Below, one piece after another: positions 6,934 through 14,049 of a stretch of DNA of 23,873 bases. Under the pieces are notes generated by a model that saw only the letters and a program-made list of their open reading frames with translations, was not told the origin of the DNA and did not search any database. A program made the translations under genes and the position numbers. Source of the DNA: Methanobacteriota archaeon (lineage in GTDB: Archaea > Thermoplasmatota > Poseidoniia > Poseidoniales > Poseidoniaceae); NCBI GenBank assembly GCA_002725275.1, contig PBOE01000049.1, forward strand, positions 1 through 23,873, written 5' to 3'. The first letter of the stretch is position 1; every line of letters starts with the position of its first letter.

Positions 6934-8235
6934 CTACTCGGCTTCCTCGTCAGCATCAAGGCTTCGCTTGTTTTCCTCCTCCGAGAACGCCTTTTTGCTC
7001 CCCTTTCGGTTCGCCAAACTTGACCAGGGTCCGAGGCCCTCTCGTCCGAGGACACCCAGCATGATGAACACGGTCAAAACGCTAACACCGATCACGGCGT
7101 ACGGAATCCATGCATCAGCGGCCTCGGCAGGCCGCGGTTGAACCAACCAAGTGAACCGAACATCGGTGTCGTCAACAAATCGCTTGGCCCATTTGAACAG
7201 ATCCGTCGTCTCGTGGCCAGCGACCGTGACGGCCGCTGAATGATTGTTGAAGAACTCGGTCTGAGCGAGGATGTCGTGTTCAATCCCGGTGGCGTTTACC
7301 GTGATGTTCACGGCATGCCCGTTGAGGACGGACAGCACCAACGTCCCGTCCGCTTGTTGCCTCCACCCTTCCTTGGCCACTTTCTCTCCTTCTATAGAGG
7401 GAAGTCGCAAGGAAGTGCCGTGGGTTGAGACCTCGGAGACCGATGCACCTTCGACGTCGATGAGCCAGGTCGAGGGAACGTTCCACGGCAACTCGTCAAA
7501 CACCGAACGACAAACCTCTGTTTCCTTTGATTCGAAGGTGATGACCGTCTTCCCCTCAACTTCGGCGACGTCCCGCTGGTATTCGTAGCATCGCTTCCCA
7601 GACCAAGAAGACCAGGCCTCACCCCACGTGGTAAGCCAAACGTTGGGAGCCTCGTCCAGGTAGGCAAGCACATCACGGTCGTGCCGGACGGTGGCGTCGT
7701 TCACGCGACCGATCCAGTAGAGGTTCACCAAACCACCGGCTTCAACCTCCGTTTGCAGGTCTTCAAGGGAAGCGATGCCTTTCTCGAGGCTTCCACCTCG
7801 ACGGCCCAAGTTGTACCACTCCCAGAGGTCAGCGGGACGGTCGGTTTCATCGTGCCATGCCGTGTCTTCGAGGCCGGTCTCGTCCCCGTGAACGACGAAC
7901 CCCTGGCTCGCTACTTTGGTGTGATCGGCCATCGTGAGCGTAGGGGGCGTGAAGATGGAGAGGGGTGAAACGCCCCAACGGCTGGCGTTGGTACGCTCTT
8001 CGATGTAGGTCTTGCATGCGTTGGCAACCGCACCGGGGTCGTTGGACCAGGAGAGCCCCGGCATGCCGTAGCATCCAAATTCGTCGCCGAGGTCAAGTCG
8101 TTCCTTGGCAAACGAGGTCCGAAGCCACCCGTCCTCTTCCCAAGCAGCCTCTGCAAGAGCCACCGGGTGAGCGACCACCGATACGATGAGGAACCCCAAA
8201 AAGACCGAGAGGCTCCGTTGTTGGGTCTTGCCCAT
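6934..8235 (-). CDS. Exported membrane-anchored protein, unknown function
   Basis: The 433-residue product begins with a signal peptide (MGKTQQRS followed by a hydrophobic stretch to about Ala30), has a large extracellular region of about 340 residues with many Trp residues, a few cysteines and several NxS/T sites, and ends with a transmembrane helix (about 375-398) and a charged cytoplasmic tail rich in Glu and Lys. This is a surface protein anchored at its C-terminus. No enzyme motif or known domain is recognised. The start is ATG 8235, supported by AGGAG about nine bases upstream and by the signal peptide; the frame runs open to 8700, but that part overlaps plsC and lacks any such signal. 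It lies 17 bases upstream of trpS, which probably shares its transcript. Confidence 0.85.
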   Translation of the reverse strand: MGKTQQRSLSVFLGFLIVSVVAHPVALAEAAWEEDGWLRTSFAKERLDLGDEFGCYGMPGLSWSNDPGAVANACKTYIEERTNASRWGVSPLSIFTPPTLTMADHTKVASQGFVVHGDETGLEDTAWHDETDRPADLWEWYNLGRRGGSLEKGIASLEDLQTEVEAGGLVNLYWIGRVNDATVRHDRDVLAYLDEAPNVWLTTWGEAWSSWSGKRCYEYQRDVAEVEGKTVITFESKETEVCRSVFDELPWNVPSTWLIDVEGASVSEVSTHGTSLRLPSIEGEKVAKEGWRQQADGTLVLSVLNGHAVNITVNATGIEHDILAQTEFFNNHSAAVTVAGHETTDLFKWAKRFVDDTDVRFTWLVQPRPAEAADAWIPYAVIGVSVLTVFIMLGVLGREGLGPWSSLANRKGSKKAFSEEENKRSLDADEEAE

Positions 8236-8318
8236 GGCGTACGCTCCTGCCCTTGCCCTTTCACGCTTGTCCTCGGACCACTCATCACCCGTGAAATCAG
8301 CCGCAGAGGGTGGATGCA

Positions 8319-8331
8319 CTGAATAAACATC
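8319..8331. promoter_or_regulatory. Possible TATA element in the plsC divergent region
   Basis: GAATAAACAT (8321-8330) is the most A/T-rich block in the 123-base gap between the exported protein gene and plsC. Read rightwards it predicts a start near 8352, giving plsC an almost leaderless mRNA (GTG at 8359). Read leftwards it is GTTTATTC, also TATA-like, and would give the exported protein gene a leader of about 64 bases. Confidence 0.4.
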
Positions 8332-8358
8332 AAAACCCCCACCTGAAGAACATTCAAC

Positions 8359-9144
8359 GTGAGCAGCACGAAGGAACTCGAAGCGGCGTGGTCGGCGTTG
8401 CGGGAGCATTGGGCCATCGAGCCAAGTCCTCAACCTCTTCCCAAAACACCCGTGTATTCCGCCCTGAGGATGTTTTTGTCCCCGGCCCTTCGACCGTTGC
8501 TCCGGTGGCGAATTCACGGGGCCGACCGCATACCTCGAACGGGCGCCACCATTCTTGCAGCCAACCACCTCTCCCATGTTGACCCCATCGCCGTCATCGC
8601 GGCCGCCCGCAGAACCACACATTACCTCGCCAAGGACGGGCATTTCAGCAACCCCATGACACGATTTGTCATGCACGCTACGGGCCAAATTGAGACCCAT
8701 CGTGAGGCGGGCGGAAGCGATGCGCTCGCAGGCGCCGCTAACATTCTCATCAACGGGAAGGCGCTCGGCATCTTTCCCGAAGGCACCCGTTCAAAGCGAA
8801 AGGAAGCCCCGTTTTTGCTGCCTGGAAAAACGGGCGTCGCACGACTCGCTGCGGCTCACCCGCACGCTGTCGTTGTGCCGATTGCTCTGGTGGGGACTCG
8901 CGAAGTGATGGAGCCGCAGCACCACAAATGGCCTCGCCTTCATCGACGTTTTGACGTCAACGCTGGCGAAGGGGTGTCGTGGCTGCAATGGTTGGGTTCC
9001 GCCGACGGCGGCAACATGACGCCTGCCTCGCTTCAATCCCTGGCACAGGCGGAAGACCACGAAGTCCGCTCGGAGTTGGCTCGAATGTACCGAACCTTCA
9101 CCGACCAACTCATGGCCTCGCTCACGGCGCTCGGCGCACCTTGA
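8359..9144 (+). CDS. plsC: 1-acyl-sn-glycerol-3-phosphate acyltransferase family protein
   Basis: This belongs to the PlsC/LPLAT acyltransferases, which in bacteria and eukaryotes move a fatty acyl group onto lysophosphatidic acid at the membrane. The catalytic NHX4D box is NHLSHVDP (about residues 68-75) and the glycerol-phosphate box is FPEGTRS (about 139-145). Between and after them come the expected KDGHFSNP and VVPIALVGT segments. The 261-residue length is normal. The GTG at 8359 is the likely start and has no ribosome binding site, matching a near-leaderless message. It heads a plus-strand set of four genes. Such enzymes are unexpected in archaea with ether lipids, though homologues have been reported in Marine Group II; the real acyl acceptor here is unknown. 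Confidence 0.9.
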   Translation: MSSTKELEAAWSALREHWAIEPSPQPLPKTPVYSALRMFLSPALRPLLRWRIHGADRIPRTGATILAANHLSHVDPIAVIAAARRTTHYLAKDGHFSNPMTRFVMHATGQIETHREAGGSDALAGAANILINGKALGIFPEGTRSKRKEAPFLLPGKTGVARLAAAHPHAVVVPIALVGTREVMEPQHHKWPRLHRRFDVNAGEGVSWLQWLGSADGGNMTPASLQSLAQAEDHEVRSELARMYRTFTDQLMASLTALGAP

Positions 9145-9167
9145 GAGTAGAAATACGGTCGCAAGCC

Positions 9168-9932
9168 ATGAACACCGTGAGCCTGCACCATACCCCCTTT
9201 GGCCTGTTAAAAATCTCAGCACCCGAGGACGGTGGGTATCAGGCCACCGCCGACCGGATCAGCGCTGAACTACGAGGCTTGGACCTGCTGGAGGAGGTCG
9301 TCAGCGGCACCAAAACATGGAGTCGTGAAGTGTGTGCCCTCACCGGAAACACCAACCTCGTCGCCGGCTTGGACGGCTTCGAACTCCGCATCGACGTGGT
9401 GAAAACCATCCTTGGTTTTCTCATCAGACGCGACCCGCATCTCGAGGTCCACATCCACCGGGGACGAAATCGATCGGTCGGGACCGTGGAGCGAGTCTGC
9501 GTCCTCTACAACATGAACCATCCAGGTTGTGCCATCGCCGACGCCCTGGTGTCCTTGGTGTTGTTGGGCGAAGCCAACTGGCCGGACGGTGCGACGCCCC
9601 ACACCCTGCGAGATTTTGCTCAGGCCGCCCAAATTGAACAGCGAGCACGTCGATTGCGCTTGGGGAAAATCGACCTCACCCTCGAAGACATCGAAGAAAT
9701 CGAAGACATCCGACAAGCGTTGGCCCTGGGGATTCCGCAGGCCGCCATTGACATGCTGTGTTGCTTCTGCCGTCGATGCTACACCTGCAAAGGCATGGAA
9801 ATTGAAGCTGTCAAACGATACACGGCTCCTCTGTTTGCCGAGGTCCCTCCGGAGGCGCTGGTCGCTTACGCTCAACGGCCGAGTGTCCCCAGCGATCTTC
9901 TGTTCCTCCCCGATGACGCCTTCAGGGCTTGA
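9168..9932 (+). CDS. Conserved-looking protein with a CCxC-xx-CxxC cysteine cluster, unknown function
   Basis: A 254-residue soluble protein starting at ATG 9168, 23 bases after plsC. I do not recognise the family. It appears to have an N-terminal alpha/beta region (to about residue 125), a middle helical part with an acidic run (LEDIEEIEDIR), and near residue 200 a dense cluster CCFCRRCYTCKG with five cysteines, which could bind zinc or an iron-sulfur cluster. Other cysteines are scattered. There is no signal peptide or membrane helix. No convincing ribosome binding site precedes the ATG; a TTG at 9141, overlapping the plsC stop, is an alternative start adding nine residues. The frame runs open further left to 8979, but that part lies inside plsC. 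It sits between plsC and thyA. Confidence 0.7.
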   Translation: MNTVSLHHTPFGLLKISAPEDGGYQATADRISAELRGLDLLEEVVSGTKTWSREVCALTGNTNLVAGLDGFELRIDVVKTILGFLIRRDPHLEVHIHRGRNRSVGTVERVCVLYNMNHPGCAIADALVSLVLLGEANWPDGATPHTLRDFAQAAQIEQRARRLRLGKIDLTLEDIEEIEDIRQALALGIPQAAIDMLCCFCRRCYTCKGMEIEAVKRYTAPLFAEVPPEALVAYAQRPSVPSDLLFLPDDAFRA

Positions 9933-9977
9933 ACAACGCCTAAGTGCTTCCTCCGCTGGTTTGAGACAGGTGGTCCT

Positions 9978-10772
9978 GTGGAAACCTACCTTGACCTGAT
10001 GCGACACATCCTCGACCAAGGCGCCGACAAAGGCGACCGAACGGGGACAGGCACCAAGTCGGTATTCGGTTACCAAATGCGGTTCGACCTTGCGGAGGGG
10101 TTCCCGATGGTGACCACCAAGAAACTCCACCTGCCCTCCATCGTGCACGAACTTCTCTGGTTCCTCAAGGGCGAGACCAACGTGAAGTACCTTCAGGACA
10201 ACGGCGTGCGGATCTGGAACGAGTGGGCCGACGAAAACGGGGACCTTGGGCCCGTCTATGGAAAACAATGGCGCCGTTGGGAGACCAAGGACGGCCGGAT
10301 CATCGACCAGGTGCAACAGGCGATTGAGACCATCAAAACCAACCCCAACAGCCGTCGAATCATCGTGTCGGCCTGGAACGTTGGCGAACTCGACGAGATG
10401 GCGCTGATGCCGTGCCACGCCTTCTTCCAGTTCCACGTGGCTGAGGGGCGGTTAAACTGTCAACTTTACCAGCGCAGCGCCGACGTGTTTCTCGGGGTTC
10501 CCTTCAACATCGCCTCGTACGCCCTTCTGACGCACATGATGGCGCAGGTGTGTGGCCTTGAGCCGGGTGTGTTTGTCCACACGCTGGGCGATGCCCACCT
10601 GTACAACAACCATCTCGACCAAGCACGCTTGCAAATCACGCGCACGCCTCTGCCGCTCCCAACGCTGAAGTTGAACCCGGCCATCAAGGACATTGACGAC
10701 TTCACCTACGGCGACATCGAGGTGGTCGGCTACGAGCACCACCCTCACATCAAAGCGCCCATTTCCGTTTGA
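9978..10772 (+). CDS. thyA: Thymidylate synthase (ThyA type)
   Basis: ThyA makes dTMP from dUMP using methylene-tetrahydrofolate, releasing dihydrofolate. At 264 residues it has the same length as the Escherichia coli enzyme, and the catalytic nucleophile is Cys146 in [10 protein letters not shown]. Arg21, the phosphate-binding RR pair (126/127), [18 protein letters not shown] and the C-terminal [10 protein letters not shown] are intact. The start is GTG 9978, where family homology begins. It lies 45 bases after the Cys-cluster gene and nine before folA, which regenerates tetrahydrofolate. The thyA-folA pair resembles bacterial operons, and acquisition from bacteria is a reasonable inference, since many archaea use ThyX or have no classical DHFR. 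Confidence 0.97.
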   Translation: METYLDLMRHILDQGADKGDRTGTGTKSVFGYQMRFDLAEGFPMVTTKKLHLPSIVHELLWFLKGETNVKYLQDNGVRIWNEWADENGDLGPVYGKQWRRWETKDGRIIDQVQQAIETIKTNPNSRRIIVSAWNVGELDEMALMPCHAFFQFHVAEGRLNCQLYQRSADVFLGVPFNIASYALLTHMMAQVCGLEPGVFVHTLGDAHLYNNHLDQARLQITRTPLPLPTLKLNPAIKDIDDFTYGDIEVVGYEHHPHIKAPISV

Positions 10773-10781
10773 GGGGTTCCC

Positions 10782-11252
10782 ATGCTGTCAATGATTTTCG
10801 CTTGCGACGAAAACGGCGCCATCGGAAAAGGTGGGGACCTGCCGTGGCGGCAGTCGACTGACCTCAAGCACTTCAAGCAGACCACGCTCAACAAGGTCGT
10901 GGTGATGGGGCGAAAAACATGGGAGAGCCTCGGCCGTCCGCTTCCCCATCGTCGCAACGTGGTCATGACTCGTCAAGGGGTTGAGGCCGAGGTGGAGACG
11001 ATGTCGTTTGACGAGGTGATGGCGCTCTCGGATGAAGATGACGTGATGATCATCGGAGGAGGCGAAATCTACGCCCTGTTTCTTCCCTACGCCAAAGAAA
11101 TCCACCGCACCGTCATACACACCGTCGTGGAGGACGCTGACACCTACGCACCGGCGATTAACACCGACGAGTTCTATCTCCTGACCGAGCGACGCGTGGA
11201 ACCCGGTGAACGGGACGAGCACGCCATGACGTTTCAGCACTGGATCGCTTGA
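10782..11252 (+). CDS. folA: Dihydrofolate reductase
   Basis: FolA reduces dihydrofolate to tetrahydrofolate with NADPH. The 156-residue sequence has the classic layout: an N-terminal strand MLSMIFACDENGAIGK, the GGDLPW loop, the catalytic acid Asp27 (TDLKHFK), the NADPH-binding GRKTWESLG, VVMTR, and the IGGGEIY glycine motif. The start is ATG 10782 with GAGGGG six bases before it. It ends exactly where the convergent MazG-like gene ends: the two stop codons abut as TGATCA with no base between. Confidence 0.96.
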   Translation: MLSMIFACDENGAIGKGGDLPWRQSTDLKHFKQTTLNKVVVMGRKTWESLGRPLPHRRNVVMTRQGVEAEVETMSFDEVMALSDEDDVMIIGGGEIYALFLPYAKEIHRTVIHTVVEDADTYAPAINTDEFYLLTERRVEPGERDEHAMTFQHWIA

Positions 11253-11621
11253 TCACTCCGGACGATATTCGGTCACTCGAACACCAAGTCGTCCTTGGAG
11301 CGCCTCGCGCTTCATGATGCGCGCATATTTCTTCTCAAAAGCGGCTTTCAAGTCCAACTCCATCGCCAAACTGTGCCCCATCAGGAGAATGAGCACGTCG
11401 GCCATTTCCTCAGCACACTCCTCAAGCGGTTTTCCTTTCGTGACTGCGGCGGCCAGTTCACCCAACTCCTCGATGGTCAACGCCAATCGGTAGCCCATAT
11501 CGTGGCCGTTCTGGCCGGCAAAGTCATGTTTTGCATGAAACGCTGCGACTTTCTTCATCATGACGTCCCATTCGTCCGCCGGCTCGTGCGCCATCCATCC
11601 TTCCACAGAACGACCGTTCAT
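11253..11621 (-). CDS. MazG-like nucleotide pyrophosphohydrolase
   Basis: A 122-residue single-domain all-alpha NTP pyrophosphohydrolase of the MazG/dUTPase superfamily, which splits (d)NTPs to monophosphates and pyrophosphate. The Mg-binding signature is EExxE (Glu51, Glu52, Glu55 in IEELGELAAAV) and ExxD (Glu72, Asp75 in EEMADVLILL), followed by DLKAAFEKKYARI, which is typical of the family. Exact substrate cannot be read; house-cleaning of non-canonical nucleotides or dCTP/dUTP turnover is plausible and would fit the adjacent convergent thyA-folA genes. The start is ATG 11621, although an internal Met10 is possible. It follows the mtnP-like gene by 37 bases on the same strand. Confidence 0.88.
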   Translation of the reverse strand: MNGRSVEGWMAHEPADEWDVMMKKVAAFHAKHDFAGQNGHDMGYRLALTIEELGELAAAVTKGKPLEECAEEMADVLILLMGHSLAMELDLKAAFEKKYARIMKREALQGRLGVRVTEYRPE

Positions 11622-11658
11622 GGCAGGGTTTCAGCGACTTCCGTCCATCATGTTTGTG

Positions 11659-12438
11659 TCACGTGAGCAAGCCCGTGATGCAGGCCCAGACGGGACTGAG
11701 GCGGTCGTTGGCCTGTGCGGACACATCGAGATGGTCAAGCGCTTTTTCGCTGTCAGTGGGGTCCCGGCCTGCTGCCCAGTTCGACGAAATGCACACGGCA
11801 GCGTAGGGAAGGTCAAGTTCCAGCGCAAGCTTGGCCTCCCTGGGCATCGTCATGCCAACCATGTCCCCGCCCAATCGCTCAATGGCGTCCACCTCAGCGA
11901 CGGTTTCAAACTGAGGACCTTGGGTTAACCAGTAGATGTAGCGGAACGGACCATCCGCAAACTCGGGTTGCTGCGTTCGAAGAATGGCTTCCAACCGCTC
12001 GTTCAGCGACGGGCTGAAAGGAACGGTGGCCGACGTAAAGGTCGCTTCACCGTCATGAAACGTGGTTGAGACACCGGTGAAATCGATGTACTGGTCCGCA
12101 AGGGCGACCTTCCCCGGCGGAAACGTGGAAGCGATGGCCCCCACGGAACAAACGGACAAAACCGCCTCAACGTTGGCGCCGTGCATCGCTGACAGGTTGG
12201 CTTTGTGGTTGATCATGTGGGGCGGTCGACCGTGGCCCGTGTCGTTGTGGTGTCGCTGGAGGAACACCACTTCATGTTCGTCTTGTCCGATTTGAACCGT
12301 ACAGAGGCGCAAGGGCACCGGCCCAAACGCCGTCTCCACCTCAACGTCATCCTGTCGCAGCAACGTACCGCTGTCACCGAGTTGCTGACGCAAATCCAAG
12401 TTGACCATGCCGGTTCCACCAATGACGCCCAAACGCAT
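11659..12438 (-). CDS. mtnP: MtnP-like phosphorylase (methylthioinosine/purine nucleoside type)
   Basis: This 259-residue enzyme of the PNP/MTAP family cleaves a purine (methylthio)nucleoside with phosphate. Visible family blocks are the N-terminal GVIGGTGM, the phosphate-site RHHNDTGHGRPPHMINHKAN, DQYIDFT, GPQFETVAEV and the GMTMPREAKLALE segment. Where human MTAP has TDYD, which selects adenine, this protein has SNWA followed by AG. Asp-to-Asn and Asp-to-Ala at these base-contacting positions are the pattern expected for 6-oxopurines, so methylthioinosine or inosine/guanosine is a better guess than methylthioadenosine. The start is ATG 12438, with GGAGG seven bases upstream; the longer open frame is not needed. 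It is between S3Ae and the MazG-like gene in one minus-strand series. Confidence 0.88.
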   Translation of the reverse strand: MRLGVIGGTGMVNLDLRQQLGDSGTLLRQDDVEVETAFGPVPLRLCTVQIGQDEHEVVFLQRHHNDTGHGRPPHMINHKANLSAMHGANVEAVLSVCSVGAIASTFPPGKVALADQYIDFTGVSTTFHDGEATFTSATVPFSPSLNERLEAILRTQQPEFADGPFRYIYWLTQGPQFETVAEVDAIERLGGDMVGMTMPREAKLALELDLPYAAVCISSNWAAGRDPTDSEKALDHLDVSAQANDRLSPVWACITGLLT

Positions 12439-12499
12439 GCACGAGCCTCCGTGTCCCCATTTCTCAAACCTGCGGCGTTCAGCCTCGGTGGCGGGTCGT

Positions 12500-13453
12500 T
12501 CACTCGTTGAGACGAGCGATGAGGTCGGCTTTCTTTCCGGAGACCGGCTTGCCAGCGGCCCTGAGGAGTTCTTTGAGTTCGGCAACCGTCATGCTGTCGT
12601 AGTCAGCCCCGGCGTCCTCAGCAGGTGCGGCTTCTTCAGCGGGTGCTGCTTCCTCTTGAACAGGCTCGGCTTCAGCCTCGGCCTCAACGGCCTCCTCGCC
12701 GTCGTCGTCGGCTTCTTCATCCATCTCGCCTGCTTCTTCAGCCATGGCGGCAGCGAGGGCCGCCGCCTTCTTCGCCTTCAGTTCGGCGGCCTGGCGTTCT
12801 TCCTGGGCGTGAATTTCATCGAGGGTTGGGCCGTCGGAAGCCACCACACCTTCTTGCAGGAGCTGACTCTTCCGGACGGCCACCGAGCGAACGGGGTAGA
12901 TTGACTTCACGCCTTTTTCGATCTCGTCCTCAAGTTTGCCGTCGAGCAAGGCTCGCTGAACATCCGAGTACGTGTTCTTGGCACAAAAGGCGATGATGAT
13001 GTCCCGGGCGCGAGTTCGCATGTCTTGCTTGACCGAGGTCTGCACGCGCTGCTGGGTGATGATGAGCGGCTTCATCCGGACGAGGTAACCGTCGGTGGTC
13101 ACCACGTCAACGACGTCGTCCACTTTGCCACGGTAGCGTCGGATTTGTCGACGGGTGTGGTCGGTTTGGTGGTGGTGGCCGATGAAGGTGGTAAGCGCAT
13201 CTTGGCCCACACACTCCGTGACGCGGAATCGCATCACGACGTGCATCTTGGAGAAGTTACCGTCAAATTCCTGCTGCGTCATCTCGTAGACGCGGCCGAT
13301 GATGTGTTCGTCAGACTCACCGATTGTTTCGCCAATTCGCTTGAAATCCCATGGATGCCGAGGCGCACGGATGGTGTACCATCGCTTCGTCTTCCACTTG
13401 TCACGTTGTTTACGCGCTGCTGCACGTGCCTTTGCACTGATTTTCTTCGCCAT
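12500..13453 (-). CDS. rps3ae: Ribosomal protein S3Ae with C-terminal acidic linker and SAP domain
   Basis: Residues 1 to about 215 are the small-subunit protein eS1/S3Ae, with KWKTKRWYTIRAPRH, IIGRVYEMTQQEFDGNFSK, FIGHHHQTDH and the TQQRVQTSVKQDMRTRARD block. Archaeal S3Ae normally ends soon after this. Here it continues with an Ala/Glu-rich acidic linker (about 215-280) and a final 35 residues (YDSMTVAELKELL, then GKPVSGKKADLIARL) that match the SAP helix-turn-helix, a small nucleic-acid-binding motif. No frameshift or internal stop is involved, so this is one 317-residue protein. The start is ATG 13453 by homology (MAKKISAKARAAARK); the frame is open upstream, but the extra residues do not resemble the family. 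It is first in a minus-strand series with mtnP and the MazG-like gene. Confidence 0.92.
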   Translation of the reverse strand: MAKKISAKARAAARKQRDKWKTKRWYTIRAPRHPWDFKRIGETIGESDEHIIGRVYEMTQQEFDGNFSKMHVVMRFRVTECVGQDALTTFIGHHHQTDHTRRQIRRYRGKVDDVVDVVTTDGYLVRMKPLIITQQRVQTSVKQDMRTRARDIIIAFCAKNTYSDVQRALLDGKLEDEIEKGVKSIYPVRSVAVRKSQLLQEGVVASDGPTLDEIHAQEERQAAELKAKKAAALAAAMAEEAGEMDEEADDDGEEAVEAEAEAEPVQEEAAPAEEAAPAEDAGADYDSMTVAELKELLRAAGKPVSGKKADLIARLNE

Positions 13454-13599
13454 GTCGTTCAACTCGGTGTGTCTTGCGGGGGCTACCCCACTTGCAGGTT
13501 GCCGACTCACCTCCCCTATTTGAATGGGCCTCATCGCCACACCGACGTCGTAAACCACGGTTCGGCAACCTCTTGACCCTCGCCGGACACCAGAGCACC

Positions 13600-14049
13600 G
13601 TGGGGCTCCATCACATCACTTGGAGGGCAACGGCCAGCGCCGTTTCCAACGTCGACGTGCTGGCGGATGCGCTGGCGTGGCTCATCGGCGATGAGGACGC
13701 CGTGGAACTTGACCGCACCCGTTCCTTCCACGGGCCAGAACTCACGCTCGTGAAAGCATCGACGTCGAACAAGCGGCAAGCCGCCCGCTCCTTTGCACGA
13801 CTTGGTGAGGCGAACTTGCGTCAGTTGATGGAAGAATTTGATCAGCGGCTCGATCACCAACGCGTGCTGCACTTCCGACTGAGCATGGACTCCCTGATCG
13901 AAGGAAACCCAAAACTGGTGGACAGCACTGAAGCAGGCACGGTCAAAGGCCAGGCAAAATTTGAGCTCTATTCGGGATTGCCAGCCGAGGATCAGTTGCG
14001 GGCCACCTTCGACGAGGCCCTCGAGCTCGCAGCGAGGTTGCACCCATGA
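13600..14049 (+). CDS. Archaeal RNA-binding protein, COG1325-type (dsRBD-like fold)
   Basis: A 149-residue protein matching the archaeal RNA_binding family (PF01877), often annotated as an exosome-associated subunit. The N-terminal strand is GLHHITWRATAS, followed by a helix with LADALAWLIGDEDAVELDRTRSFHGPELTLVKA, where the family has the pattern GDE, ER, GYHGN. The role is RNA binding, possibly in ribosome biogenesis; no enzymatic residues are expected. I chose GTG 13600 because homologues begin with this strand; a TTG at 13573 is possible and the frame is open further left. There is no strong ribosome binding site. It is divergent from S3Ae, and its stop overlaps the start of the arylsulfotransferase-like gene (ATGA), which gives an odd cytosolic-secreted pair. 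Confidence 0.78.
   Translation: MGLHHITWRATASAVSNVDVLADALAWLIGDEDAVELDRTRSFHGPELTLVKASTSNKRQAARSFARLGEANLRQLMEEFDQRLDHQRVLHFRLSMDSLIEGNPKLVDSTEAGTVKGQAKFELYSGLPAEDQLRATFDEALELAARLHP

Noticed and set aside
8236..8700. Upstream extension of the exported protein frame to 8700
   Set aside because: It overlaps the divergent promoter and plsC, while ATG 8235 has a ribosome binding site and a signal peptide right after it.
9270..10436. 388-codon minus-strand open frame
   Set aside because: It is antisense to thyA and the Cys-cluster gene; thyA is certain, and the frame shows no known motif.
12439..12585. Upstream extension of the mtnP frame
   Set aside because: The extra residues lie over the end of the S3Ae gene, whereas ATG 12438 has a GGAGG site seven bases upstream and starts the GVIGGTG nucleotide-binding strand.
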